From NCBI RefSeq assembly GCF_002258315.1, contig NZ_NOYD01000011.1:1-63574 (forward strand): a stretch of 63,574 nt of DNA. Reading direction: 5' to 3'. The position numbers were made by a program, and so were the translations under genes. The notes under the pieces were generated by a model. That model made no database searches and was not told the origin of the DNA. It saw only the letters and a list, made by a program, of their open reading frames with translations. This DNA comes from Rhodococcus sp. 06-462-5 (GTDB taxonomy: Bacteria; Actinomycetota; Actinomycetes; Mycobacteriales; Mycobacteriaceae). Below, piece after piece: positions 46,433 to 55,910 of this stretch (position 1 is its first letter; each line of letters opens with the position of its first letter).

Positions 46433-47101
46433 GTGCGCAAGTTCGAGTTCCCCGTAGACGTAGCCCACGCGAAGTCGGTCAACGAGACGTTCACCGAGCT
46501 TCGTCGGCTGCGGTCCTCCGCAGCACTCACCGCCGTGTTCCTCATCGCGCTGGGTGCCTGGTTCATCTGGATCGCGGCCCCGTGGTCGTACATCCTCGGC
46601 GCGGTGTTCCTGATCGGCGCAGCGACCTCGCTCTGGGTGATGCTGTGGGCACCCCGAAAGATGGGTTCCATCGAATCGCAATATGCCGCAGGCGATCTGG
46701 TGCCGGCAGTGGTGGCCGAGAAGCTACCGGTCGGAGCGATACTGCTGGCCCTGGTCGACATCGCGAAGCCGGAGGTGGACGAGCCGCACTACGTGTTGAT
46801 CACCCGCGTCGTGCGCGCGCTCCCCGGCCACGCCGTCGAGCGGGGCGCGCAGGTGCCTGCAGTGTCGGTTCTCGCGGATCGTGGCCGCAACACCGGCGGG
46901 CGAACGTGGCAGTTGGCCTCGGCGATGCCCATCGCATGGGGAACGAGCGATCCGACGGTCCTCGCACGCGCCGCCCGGGAGATCACCGAGGGCGAGTGGG
47001 CGTTGCTGCACGCCAACATCGGTCTGTCGGAGAAGGTCCGCACGGCCAAGAACCAACAGTTGCTGATCGATCCTGCGGATCTTCCCGACGACCTGCACTG
47101 A
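46433..47101 (+). CDS. DUF3239 domain membrane protein
   Basis: A 222-residue protein with two adjacent membrane helices (ALTAVFLIALGAWFIWIAA and YILGAVFLIGAATSLWVML) after a polar 35-residue N-terminus. A cytoplasmic SH3-like domain follows with DLVPAVVAEKLPVGAILLALVD and VPAVSVLADRGR. The layout fits the actinobacterial DUF3239 family. Function unknown. GTG start 40 bp after ercc3 on the same strand. Confidence 0.82.
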   Translation: MRKFEFPVDVAHAKSVNETFTELRRLRSSAALTAVFLIALGAWFIWIAAPWSYILGAVFLIGAATSLWVMLWAPRKMGSIESQYAAGDLVPAVVAEKLPVGAILLALVDIAKPEVDEPHYVLITRVVRALPGHAVERGAQVPAVSVLADRGRNTGGRTWQLASAMPIAWGTSDPTVLARAAREITEGEWALLHANIGLSEKVRTAKNQQLLIDPADLPDDLH

Positions 47102-47117
47102 AGCCTGCAACAACGAT

Positions 47118-48104
47118 CTAGGCCAGGGCAGGGATCACCTCCCGCTCGAAGAGTTCGATACCGGAGCGGTCGTAGGCCGCTTCGGGGAAGTAGAAGATGC
47201 CGTACGTCATCCCCTGTTCCTGCAGCGCCGTCAGATTCTCGACGATCTGCTCAGGAGTTCCCACTGCGGGCATGCCGCGGTACGCGTCGAGAGCGCTGTG
47301 CGCCTTCTCGGCACCCACGTACTCGGTCAGTCGACTCTCGAGCGCGCGCAGTCTGTCTTCCACCTCGACCTCGGTTGCGCCGATGGCGACGTTGTAGTTC
47401 GCCGAGCGCACGATGGCATCGAAGTCGGTACCCACGGTTGCGCAGTGCTCGCGCAGCAGAGCAGATTTGGTGGCGAAACCAGTCGGGGTTCCGTCGAAGT
47501 TGGTGTAGTTCGCGTACTTCGCGGCGATCTTCAGAGTCACCTTCTCGCCGCCGCCCGCGATCCACAGCGGAATGCCTCCCTCCTCCAACGGTAGGGGTCG
47601 CACCACGGCACCGTCGATCTCGTAGTACTTGCCGTCGAGGAACACCTCTCCGGCCGTCCATGCCTGCTTGAAGATCTGCACGCCCTCGTCGAGCCTGCCC
47701 AATCGTTCTCCGGCAGAGGGGAACCCGTAGCCGTAGGCGCGGAACTCGTGCTCGTGCCAGCCGCCGCCGATGCCCATCTCGACGCGGCCGCCGGAAACGA
47801 TGTCCACGGTGGCAGCAACTTTGGCGAGGTAGGCCGGGTTGCGGTACGCCATCGCCGTGCACATCTGCCCGAGCCTGATCCGCGAGGTGGTTGCGGCCAG
47901 AGCGGACATCAATGACCAGGCTTCGTGCGTCGCCTCGTCGGTCGCGGTGGGAACGGTGTGGAAGTGGTCGTACACCCACAGCGATTCCCATGGACCGGCC
48001 TCGGCGGCGAGCGCGTGATCGCGCATCGCACTCCACTGCAGGGCAGGGTCGATACCGACGAGATCGAGACGCCACCCCTGTGGCACGAACAATCCGAATC
48101 GCAT
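47118..48104 (-). CDS. LLM class F420-dependent oxidoreductase
   Basis: A 328-residue luciferase-like TIM-barrel flavin enzyme. Markers of the F420-dependent branch are MRFGLFVPQGW, WVYDHFHTVPT, IRLGQMCTAMAYRNPAYLAKVAATVD, and the loop GRVEMGIGGGWHEHEFRAYGY. The C-terminal PAVGTPEQIVENLTALQEQGM is typical. The coenzyme F420 supplies or takes hydride; the substrate is unknown. ATG 48104 opens directly at the first beta strand. Divergent from dapC. Confidence 0.92.
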   Translation of the reverse strand: MRFGLFVPQGWRLDLVGIDPALQWSAMRDHALAAEAGPWESLWVYDHFHTVPTATDEATHEAWSLMSALAATTSRIRLGQMCTAMAYRNPAYLAKVAATVDIVSGGRVEMGIGGGWHEHEFRAYGYGFPSAGERLGRLDEGVQIFKQAWTAGEVFLDGKYYEIDGAVVRPLPLEEGGIPLWIAGGGEKVTLKIAAKYANYTNFDGTPTGFATKSALLREHCATVGTDFDAIVRSANYNVAIGATEVEVEDRLRALESRLTEYVGAEKAHSALDAYRGMPAVGTPEQIVENLTALQEQGMTYGIFYFPEAAYDRSGIELFEREVIPALA

Positions 48105-48166
48105 GACAGGCACAGTACAGACGCAGGGCGAACGACCGGCTGCCGTCTGTGAACTACGCTGCAGGA

Positions 48167-49339
48167 ATGTCCGAGTTGTACCCCTCGCGCACAGTGGCAC
48201 GGTTGCGCCCGTTCGCATCGACGATCTTCGCCGAGATGACCGCACTCGCCGTCCAGAAGAAGGCCGTCAACCTCGGGCAGGGCTTCCCCGACACCGACGG
48301 TCCCCCGGCCATGCTCGAGGCCGCGCGTGAGGCCATCGCGAGCGGCCTGAACCAGTACTCCCCCGGCCCCGGCATGCCGGTGCTGCGCGCTGCCATCGCC
48401 GAGGACCGGTCGGCCCGATTCGGTGTGAGCTACGACCCCGATTCGCAGATACTCGTCACCGTCGGTGCCACCGAGGCGATCTCGGCGTCCCTCCTCGGGC
48501 TGATCGAGCCGGGCGACGACGTCCTGCTGATCGAACCGTTCTACGACTCCTACGCGGCCGCCATCGCTCTCGCCGGTGCCACCCGGACCGCCGTGTCGCT
48601 GGTCGCCGACGGCAACGGGTGGACCGTCGACACCGACGCCCTCGAACGCGCCATCGGGCCGCGCACGCGCATGCTGATCGTCAATTCTCCGCACAACCCC
48701 ACCGGCACGGTCTTCGACCGCGACACCATGATGCGCATCGCCGACATCGCGGTGACACACGATCTGCTGGTTCTCACCGACGAGGTCTACGAGCACCTCG
48801 TCTTCGACGGCCGCGTACACGCGCCGATCGCGACCCTGCCCGGGATGTTCGAGCGAACCGTCACCGTGTCGAGTGCCGCCAAGACCTTCAACGCCACCGG
48901 GTGGAAGACGGGCTGGGCTCTTGGCCCTGCAGAACTGATCGACGCCGTCCGCGCCGCCAAACAATTCATGAGCTTCGTCGGCGGCACTCCCTTCCAACCG
49001 GCTGTGGCCTATGCGCTCGAGCACGAACAGGCGTGGATAGCCGCGATGCGCGACGGCCTGCAACGCAAGCGGGACACGCTCTCGGCCGCACTCGCCGCCG
49101 CAGGAGCAGATGTGAAGTACAGCGCGGGAACGTATTTCGTCTGTGCCGACATCGCCCCGATCGGGCGCGGTGACGCCTACGAATTCTGCCGCGCCCTACC
49201 GGACCTGGTCGGCGTCGCGGCGGTTCCGGTGACGGCGTTCGTCGACGAGCCCGCTCCGTGGAAATCATTGGTGCGCTTCGCTTTCTGCAAGCAAGACGAG
49301 GTTCTCGCCGACGCGGCCGAGAGGCTACGGAAGTTGTGA
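48167..49339 (+). CDS. dapC: N-succinyldiaminopimelate aminotransferase DapC
   Basis: Fold-type I PLP aminotransferase of 390 aa, closely resembling M. tuberculosis DapC (Rv0858c), which acts in lysine and meso-diaminopimelate synthesis. Markers are AVNLGQGFPDTDGPP, LVTVGATEAISASLLGL, NSPHNPTGTVF, LTDEVYEHLVFDG and the Schiff-base Lys in SSAAKTFNATGWKTGW. Kynurenine aminotransferases look similar, so function is by synteny. ATG 48167 is chosen; GTG 48149 would add six residues. The stop overlaps the AraC gene start. Confidence 0.9.
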   Translation: MSELYPSRTVARLRPFASTIFAEMTALAVQKKAVNLGQGFPDTDGPPAMLEAAREAIASGLNQYSPGPGMPVLRAAIAEDRSARFGVSYDPDSQILVTVGATEAISASLLGLIEPGDDVLLIEPFYDSYAAAIALAGATRTAVSLVADGNGWTVDTDALERAIGPRTRMLIVNSPHNPTGTVFDRDTMMRIADIAVTHDLLVLTDEVYEHLVFDGRVHAPIATLPGMFERTVTVSSAAKTFNATGWKTGWALGPAELIDAVRAAKQFMSFVGGTPFQPAVAYALEHEQAWIAAMRDGLQRKRDTLSAALAAAGADVKYSAGTYFVCADIAPIGRGDAYEFCRALPDLVGVAAVPVTAFVDEPAPWKSLVRFAFCKQDEVLADAAERLRKL

Positions 49340-50361
49340 ATGCACAACCGACGATCCCGGCCTACTTCGTCAGGCAGGCCGTCGACCTCGCGACGAAGAG
49401 CGGGGTGGACTTGACCTACCCGCTGTCGATGGCAGGCATCGGTGCCACCATCCTCGACAACCCGGCGGAGCGGCTGACCACCCGGCAGGTCACCGCGTTC
49501 ACCCAGGCGGTCTGGACGATGACCGGCGACGAACTGTTCGGCCTCGCAGCAGTACCGGTGCGGCGCGGGAGCTTTCGCGTGGTGTGTCAAACGCTCATAC
49601 ACACCGAGAACCTGTGGGCTGCGCTGGTTCGGATGTCCGAGACCATGCGGGTGTTGATCCCGGTGCGTCCGATGACGATGGACCGAACCGAGGAATCCAC
49701 GGTGTTGACGGTGCACGTCACCCCCACCACCCACCTGAGCCCGGAAGGCAACGAACTCGCCGAGCGTCTGCTGACCGACTTCCTGCTGATTCTGCTGCAC
49801 CGATTCGCGGCGTGGCTCATCGGAAACCGGGTCAAACTTCTGTCGGTGCAGTTGCCCTACCCGCTGCCGGGACCCGAAGCGGGAAAGATGTACGACGCCA
49901 TCTTCGGAACTCACGTGGAGTTCGGAACCGACCGCGCCACACTGGAATTCGACAGCGCGGTGATGCGGGCACCGATCGTGCAGACCGAGGCGACTCTGGC
50001 GGAGTATCTCGCGGAATCGCCCAATCTGCTGTTCTCGTCCCGAGATTACGACAGCACTGCGTCGAGCCAGGTTCGCCGCGCTCTGGAAACCGGGTTCAAA
50101 GGTGGGGCACCGGGAACCGAGGAAATCGCAGCGATGCTCAACATCAGCCCACCACACCTGCGACGCATTCTTCGGCAGGAGGGCACCTCCATCAACCAAC
50201 TGCGCGAAGAAGTACTGCGCGATGCGGCGATCTCCGGGCTGAGCCGCGGCGACAGCGTCGACGACATCTCGACCCGCTTGGGGTTCTCCGAGCCCAGCGC
50301 TTTCCGACGGGCCTTCAAGCGATGGACCGGCCAGACCCCCGGCGCTTACCGACTCAACTGA
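49336..50361 (+). CDS. AraC family transcriptional regulator
   Basis: A 341-residue regulator. The N-terminal two thirds is an arabinose-binding-domain-like region of the type found in OruR/MmsR-like AraC proteins (GATILDNPAERLTTRQVTAF, LLHRFAAWLIGNRV). The C-terminal AraC helix-turn-helix pair (about 255-338) includes EEIAAMLNISPPHLRRILRQEG and DISTRLGFSEPSAFRRAFKRWTG. Ligand unknown. The GTG start overlaps the dapC stop (GTGA), an unusual coupling of a regulator to a lysine-pathway gene. Confidence 0.9.
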   Translation: MNAQPTIPAYFVRQAVDLATKSGVDLTYPLSMAGIGATILDNPAERLTTRQVTAFTQAVWTMTGDELFGLAAVPVRRGSFRVVCQTLIHTENLWAALVRMSETMRVLIPVRPMTMDRTEESTVLTVHVTPTTHLSPEGNELAERLLTDFLLILLHRFAAWLIGNRVKLLSVQLPYPLPGPEAGKMYDAIFGTHVEFGTDRATLEFDSAVMRAPIVQTEATLAEYLAESPNLLFSSRDYDSTASSQVRRALETGFKGGAPGTEEIAAMLNISPPHLRRILRQEGTSINQLREEVLRDAAISGLSRGDSVDDISTRLGFSEPSAFRRAFKRWTGQTPGAYRLN

Positions 50362-50779
50362 CGCAGAACTCGTTGCCCTCGGGATCGGTCATGGTGATCC
50401 AGAAACTGGGCCCCTGATGTGCTCGATGCAGTACCGACGCACCCCGTTCCTCGAGTTGGGCGACCACCGTCTCGCGCTCGTCGCCGACGCGGATGTCGAG
50501 GTGCAACCGATTCTTCACCGATTTCGGTTCGGCTACCGACTGGAACAGCACGCGCGGGGAACCGGGCGACTCGGGATCGACGATGCCCGCACCCGCCTGC
50601 CACACCAGAACGCCCTCGAACGTGATCGTGTCCTCCTCGCGGGCGTGCCCCGCGGCGACCATCTCACGAATGAAATCCTCGTCGATGGGTTCGACCTGCC
50701 AGCCCAGTGTCTGCGCCCACCACTTCGCCAGCGCGTGCGGAGTCGCACTGTCGACGACGACCTGAAATCCGTATCCCAT
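50354..50779 (-). CDS. VOC family protein (glyoxalase-like)
   Basis: A 141-residue vicinal-oxygen-chelate protein of the Glyoxalase_6 kind: MGYGFQVVVDSATPHALAKWW, VLFQSVAEPKSVKNRLHLDI, and the closing FWITMTDPEGNEFCVS. The two-beta-alpha-beta layout and the His/Glu metal positions (RLHLDI, EGNEF) fit a metalloenzyme such as a glyoxalase, dioxygenase or resistance protein; substrate unknown. Converges on the AraC gene with an 8-bp overlap. Confidence 0.85.
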   Translation of the reverse strand: MGYGFQVVVDSATPHALAKWWAQTLGWQVEPIDEDFIREMVAAGHAREEDTITFEGVLVWQAGAGIVDPESPGSPRVLFQSVAEPKSVKNRLHLDIRVGDERETVVAQLEERGASVLHRAHQGPSFWITMTDPEGNEFCVS

Positions 50780-50837
50780 GACGGCACGATACCGCCGGTC
50801 GCTGGCAATGGGAACACCTGTTCGATACAGTCGATCC

Positions 50838-51458
50838 ATGTCGCTCGCGATGCAAGGCTCTCTGTTCGGTGACGCCGACGGTGGCGTCGGCTCGCTCGAG
50901 TCCGTCACCCGTCGCGAACTCACCCGCGGGGCGTGGGTGGACGTTCGCCCGGGCTGGTTGGCCGATACCCACCTGTTCGATTCACTGGTGGACGCCGTCG
51001 ACTGGCGGGCCGAGCGCAGGCAGATGTACGACCGCGTGGTCGATGTGCCGCGCCTGGTTCGGTTCTACGCCGAGCGCGAGCGTTGGCCCGACGCAGCACT
51101 GTACGACGCACGCGATGCCCTCGACGATCACTACCGCACCGAACTCGGCGAATCCTTCGCCACCGCCGGACTGTGCTACTACCGCGACGGATCCGACAGC
51201 GTCGCCTGGCACGGCGACAACATCGGTCGCAGCGCCACCGAGGACACCATGGTCGCGATCGTATCGCTCGGTGCCACACGGCAACTCATGCTCAGACCGC
51301 GCGGCGGCGGAACGTCGCTGAAGTTCACGCTCGGTCACGGAGACCTGGTGGTGATGGGCGGCTCGTGCCAACGGACGTGGGAGCACGCGATTCCCAAGTC
51401 CACCCGCGCGATCGGCCCACGCATCAGCGTCCAGTTCCGACCGCGCGGCGTCCGTTAG
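50838..51458 (+). CDS. alkB: Alpha-ketoglutarate-dependent dioxygenase AlkB
   Basis: A 206-residue DNA/RNA repair dioxygenase that removes N1-methyladenine and N3-methylcytosine damage. Fe(II) ligands are His125 and Asp127 (WHGDNIG) and His183 (WEHAIPK). The 2-oxoglutarate arginines are in GPRISVQFRPRG. The nucleotide-recognition part has GLCYYRDGSDSVAWHGD. ATG 50838 fits the family; ATG 50850 is possible. It converges on aroG, overlapping it by 4 bp. Confidence 0.93.
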   Translation: MSLAMQGSLFGDADGGVGSLESVTRRELTRGAWVDVRPGWLADTHLFDSLVDAVDWRAERRQMYDRVVDVPRLVRFYAERERWPDAALYDARDALDDHYRTELGESFATAGLCYYRDGSDSVAWHGDNIGRSATEDTMVAIVSLGATRQLMLRPRGGGTSLKFTLGHGDLVVMGGSCQRTWEHAIPKSTRAIGPRISVQFRPRGVR

Positions 51459-52537
51459 CGCGAGGCCCGGCGCTTCTCCACCGCGGCCGCAAGTGTGTCC
51501 AATTGCGTTGCCGTGGTGTCCCAGTCGAGGCAGGCGTCGGTGATCGACTGCCCGTACACCAGCTCGTCCCGGTGGCCGAGTTCGAGATCCTGACGGCCCG
51601 CGACCAGGAAGCTCTCGAGCATCAGACCGACGATGCCGTGTTCGCCTGCCGCAACCCGCGCTGCCACGTCGGTGACCACATCGACCTGCTTGTTGTGGTC
51701 CTTGCGGCTGTTGCCGTGGCTGGCGTCGATGATCATTCGTTCCGGGAGGCCCGACTTGCGCAGTCGCGCAACGGTATCGGCGACCGATTCGGCGTCGTAG
51801 TTGGGGCCGTCGACGCCGCCGCGCAGAATGACGTGGCAGTCCGGGTTTCCGACGGTCCGGATCAGAGCCGCCTGGCCGTCGAGATCGGTGCCGGGGAAGA
51901 CGTGGCTCGCGGCCGCAGCGCGGGTGCCGTCGACCGCGACCTGGATGTCGCCCTCGGTGGAGTTCTTGATCCCCACCGGCATCGACAACGCACTGCACAG
52001 CTGACGATGCACCTGACTGGCCGCAGTCCGCGCACCGATTGCGCCGTAGCTGACCAGGTCTGCGATGTACTGCGGGGTGATCGGGTCGAGGAACTCGCAC
52101 CCGACCGGCAGACCGAGCGCGGAAATATCGAGCAGCAGTTGACGTCCCACGCGCAGACCGGCGTTGATGTCGAAGCTGCCGTCGAGGTGCGGATCGTTGA
52201 TCAGACCCTTCCAGCCCAGCGTCGTTCGCGGCTTCTCGAAGTAGACCCGCATGACGATGTGCAGGCGATCGCCCAGTTCGGAAGCCTTGGCCGCGAGGCG
52301 TCGGGCGTAGTCGAGAGCCGCGGCGGTGTCGTGCACCGAGCACGGGCCCACGACGACGATCAGCCGATCGTCGCGGCCGTCCAGCACGTCGACCACGCCG
52401 GCGCGCCCGGTACGAACGGTGGCCGAGATCGCGTCGTCCACAGCATGTTCGCGGCGCAGCACCGACGGAGCAACCAGCGGACTGATGCTGATGGTCCGCT
52501 GATCGTCGAGAGGTGGGGTGTCGAGAGAGAGTGTCAT
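51455..52537 (-). CDS. aroG: 3-deoxy-7-phosphoheptulonate (DAHP) synthase, class I
   Basis: First enzyme of aromatic amino acid synthesis, joining PEP and erythrose 4-phosphate. The 360-residue protein is the AroFGH type: IVVVGPCSVHDTAAALDYARRL, MRVYFEKPRTTLGWKGLINDP, GCEFLDPITPQYIADLVSYG, GARTAASQVHRQLCSALSMPVGIKN, and DASHGNSRKDHNKQ. These carry the metal and phosphate residues of the family. Class II enzymes, typical of mycobacteria, look different. The ATG at 52537 is preceded by a leader with a Tyr-Phe-Trp-Phe peptide and hairpins, suggesting attenuation by aromatic amino acids. Confidence 0.96.
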   Translation of the reverse strand: MTLSLDTPPLDDQRTISISPLVAPSVLRREHAVDDAISATVRTGRAGVVDVLDGRDDRLIVVVGPCSVHDTAAALDYARRLAAKASELGDRLHIVMRVYFEKPRTTLGWKGLINDPHLDGSFDINAGLRVGRQLLLDISALGLPVGCEFLDPITPQYIADLVSYGAIGARTAASQVHRQLCSALSMPVGIKNSTEGDIQVAVDGTRAAAASHVFPGTDLDGQAALIRTVGNPDCHVILRGGVDGPNYDAESVADTVARLRKSGLPERMIIDASHGNSRKDHNKQVDVVTDVAARVAAGEHGIVGLMLESFLVAGRQDLELGHRDELVYGQSITDACLDWDTTATQLDTLAAAVEKRRASR

Positions 52538-52587
52538 GAGAGGGCGTTCCTGTTCCCAGGCCGACTCTTCATGCTCCACACGCACTT

Positions 52588-52653
52588 CGAGCCGGTCTGT
52601 ATCCGGCTCGTGGGGTGGAAGGTCAGCGCATGGCGTCGCTGGCTGACCCACCC
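52588..52653 (-). promoter_or_regulatory. Candidate attenuator hairpins ahead of aroG
   Basis: Three pairings are possible in the minus-strand RNA. A: GGTCAGC (52648-52642) with GCTGACC (52627-52621), around the leader stop. B: GGGTGGG (52653-52647) with CCACCC (52618-52613), which competes with A. C: CGAGCCGG (52610-52603) with CCGGCTCG (52595-52588), which starts where B ends. Alternation between A plus C and B would be classic attenuation logic. No U-tract follows C, so the mechanism may differ. Confidence 0.6.
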
Positions 52654-52691
52654 GGGGCCGGCCTGCTAAACCAGAAATACGTGCGCTGCAT
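52623..52691 (-). CDS. Leader peptide of aroG (22 aa, Tyr-Phe-Trp-Phe)
   Basis: A short frame starting at ATG 52691, MQRTYFWFSRPAPGG..., ending with TGA at 52623, about 85 nt before the aroG start on the same strand. Codons 5-8 are Tyr-Phe-Trp-Phe, all three products of the aromatic pathway side by side. That is the hallmark of a ribosome-stalling leader for a DAHP synthase gene. The stop lies inside hairpin A of the leader. No strong ribosome site is visible, so the peptide may be translated from a nearly leaderless RNA. Confidence 0.75.
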   Translation of the reverse strand: MQRTYFWFSRPAPGGSASDAMR

Positions 52692-52740
52692 GAGAGCACC
52701 GTAGCAGATGCGCACATCACGGATCACCGCCAACCGGGGT

Positions 52741-52759
52741 TTAGGCTAGCGTTACCTGC
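52741..52759. promoter_or_regulatory. Candidate iron box (DtxR/IdeR site)
   Basis: TTAGGCTAGCGTTACCTGC matches the 19-bp IdeR/DtxR consensus TTAGGTTAGGCTAACCTAA at about 13 of 19 positions, including both TTAGG and ACCT blocks. It lies 28 bp before the siderophore-binding lipoprotein gene and overlaps the likely -10 region. Iron-dependent repression is the expected effect. Confidence 0.65.
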
Positions 52760-52787
52760 CTACGTCCGATCTGTGAAAGAGAACGAA

Positions 52788-53837
52788 GTGAAACGTCTAC
52801 TCCTGGCCACCACGATCGCCGCGGTCACCGCACTGACCACCGTTGCCTGCGGCGGCACCGCCGAGCAGACGGCCACCCCCTCCACCAGCACGGCGTCGGC
52901 CACCTCCTCCGACGACACCGCCACGGATGCGCCCGGCCCCACCGGCATCCCCGACGGCATGGGTTCGGGTGCCGCGGACGGCGTGTTCCCCCGCACGGTC
53001 GGCCACTTCGGCGGCTCCACCGAGATCCCTGCCGAACCGAAGAAGATCGTCGTGATCGCCACCGGTCAGCTCGACGCAGCCCTCACTCTGGGCGTCGTAC
53101 CCACCGGAGTCGCCTACGGAGACGGTGCCGCACTGGTCCCGGACTACATCAGCTTCTCGTTCCCGCAGTACGCGGATCGCATGTCGCAGTTCGTCGACGT
53201 CGGCAACCGGCAGGAAGTCGACATCGAGGCGATCGCGGCCATCGAACCGGACCTCATCCTGGCGAACAAGGCGGGCTCCGAGGACATCTACTCGACGCTG
53301 TCGACCATCGCGCCGACCGTACTCACCGAGGGCACCGGAGTGAACTGGAAGCAGGACTTCCTCCTTCTCGCCGACGCATTGGGCCGCACCGAGCAAGCGC
53401 AGAGCTTCATCGACACCTTCACGTCCGACGCTGCAGCACTGGGTGATTCGGTTGCCGGCAGCGGCGCGCCGACGGTCTCGTTCGTCCGCTTCACCGCCGA
53501 TCGGGCACGTGTGTTCGGTATCCCGTCGTTCGCGGGATACATCGCCTGGGACGCCGGACTGGCGCGCCCGGAAAGCCAGCAGTTCGACAAGACCTCGCAG
53601 GACTTCAGCGAGGAAGAAATTCAACTGGCGAACGCGGACTGGGTGTTCGTCTCCAGCCAGGACGCCGGAGCCGATTCGAGCGCCGCGTCGTACACCACCA
53701 ACCCGCTGTGGACCGGAATGAGCGCGGCAACCGAGAACCACATCGTCCGAGTCGACGACGACCCGTGGTACCTCAACGCCGGTCCGACGGCGGCAACCAT
53801 CGTGCTCGACGGCCTGAAGAACGCCCTGCAGAGCTGA
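52788..53837 (+). CDS. Iron-siderophore ABC transporter substrate-binding lipoprotein
   Basis: A 349-residue periplasmic-binding protein of the FepB/FhuD class, anchored by a lipid on Cys21 (TALTTVACGG lipobox). After a Thr/Ser-rich linker (about 22-55) come two lobes: KKIVVIATGQLDAALTLGVVPTGVAYG, EVDIEAIAAIEPDLILANKAGSED, and WVFVSSQDAGADSS. It should capture ferric siderophores at the cell surface; no permease or ATPase lies beside it. The GTG at 52788 has AAAGAGAA upstream; GTG 52773 would add five residues. An iron box precedes it. Confidence 0.9.
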   Translation: MKRLLLATTIAAVTALTTVACGGTAEQTATPSTSTASATSSDDTATDAPGPTGIPDGMGSGAADGVFPRTVGHFGGSTEIPAEPKKIVVIATGQLDAALTLGVVPTGVAYGDGAALVPDYISFSFPQYADRMSQFVDVGNRQEVDIEAIAAIEPDLILANKAGSEDIYSTLSTIAPTVLTEGTGVNWKQDFLLLADALGRTEQAQSFIDTFTSDAAALGDSVAGSGAPTVSFVRFTADRARVFGIPSFAGYIAWDAGLARPESQQFDKTSQDFSEEEIQLANADWVFVSSQDAGADSSAASYTTNPLWTGMSAATENHIVRVDDDPWYLNAGPTAATIVLDGLKNALQS

Positions 53838-53844
53838 CCCCCAC

Positions 53845-53884
53845 GTGAGTGGAACTTCGTAGCAGGCTACGAAGTTCCACTCAC
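53845..53884. terminator. 19-bp perfect palindromic hairpin
   Basis: GTGAGTGGAACTTCGTAGC and its exact complement are separated by only two bases. It lies 7 bp after the lipoprotein stop and upstream of the ohrR promoter, so it may end that transcript although no U-tract follows. The AACTTCG core is shared with the inverted repeat near 10.35 kb. Confidence 0.7.
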
Positions 53885-53897
53885 ATCGGACAGGTAG

Positions 53898-53927
53898 GTT
53901 GCGCACAACTTAACCGTGCACTACTGT
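53898..53927 (+). promoter_or_regulatory. ohrR promoter with candidate OhrR operator
   Basis: GTTGCGCACAAC (53898-53909) is an interrupted palindrome. It overlaps a -35 TTGCGC (53899) that is 17 bp from a -10 TACTGT (53922-53927). The predicted transcript starts within a few bases of the ohrR GTG, implying a leaderless mRNA and self-repression by OhrR. Confidence 0.6.
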
Positions 53928-53934
53928 TCTTGGA

Positions 53935-54389
53935 GTGACCAACGAACTCGCACTCGACCGTCAGGTGTGCTTCGCGCTGTACTCCGCTTCGCGGGCTACC
54001 ACCGCGGTGTATCGCCCGATGCTCGACGAGCTCGGCGTCACGTACCCGCAGTACCTCGTGTTGCTGGTGCTGTGGGAACAGGACGGGCGCGGCGTCAAGG
54101 ACATCTGCGCCGAACTCGATCTCGACACCGGCACGCTGTCGCCGATGCTCAAGCGACTCGAAGGCCTCGGTTTCATCGAGCGCCGACGCCTGAGCACCGA
54201 CGAACGCCGCGTCGAGATCCACCTCACCGAGACCGGAAGTGCCATGCGCGCAAAGGCACTCGACATTCCACGCAAGCTGGCCGAGAAGACCGGCATGAAC
54301 GTCGACGATCTGGTCAAGCTCAAAGAGTCGCTCGACGCATTGACGAGCGCCTTGCATCACACCGATTCCGGCAAGACAGAAGGAGCATC

Positions 54390-54393
<4 letters not shown>
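53935..54393 (+). CDS. ohrR: Organic hydroperoxide sensor OhrR (MarR family)
   Basis: A 152-residue MarR-type repressor inactivated by organic peroxides. The sensing Cys12 lies in DRQVCFALYSASRA, the classical one-Cys OhrR position. The winged helix includes YPQYLVLLVLWEQDGRGVKDI, LDTGTLSPMLKRLEGLGFIE and wing RRRLSTDERRVEIHL. It overlaps ohr by 4 bp (ATGA), so the sensor and its target enzyme form one unit. The GTG start sits at the predicted transcription start. Confidence 0.95.
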
Positions 54394-54815
<422 letters not shown>

Positions 54816-54825
54816 AGGAAATCCC

Positions 54826-55821
<996 letters not shown>

Positions 55822-55850
55822 GTCGACCCCGAACGGTGTCACCGCAGACC

Positions 55851-55884
55851 ACACCCCGGCCGGAATTTCCGGCCGGGGTGTTTC
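55851..55884 (+). terminator. Rho-independent terminator
   Basis: ACACCCCGGCCGGA pairs with TCCGGCCGGGGTGT around a 3-base loop and is followed by TTT. It ends the ohrR-ohr-reductase transcript before the RluA gene. Confidence 0.88.
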
Positions 55885-55910
55885 CATGCCCCACCGATTA
55901 CAGTCGGTGT

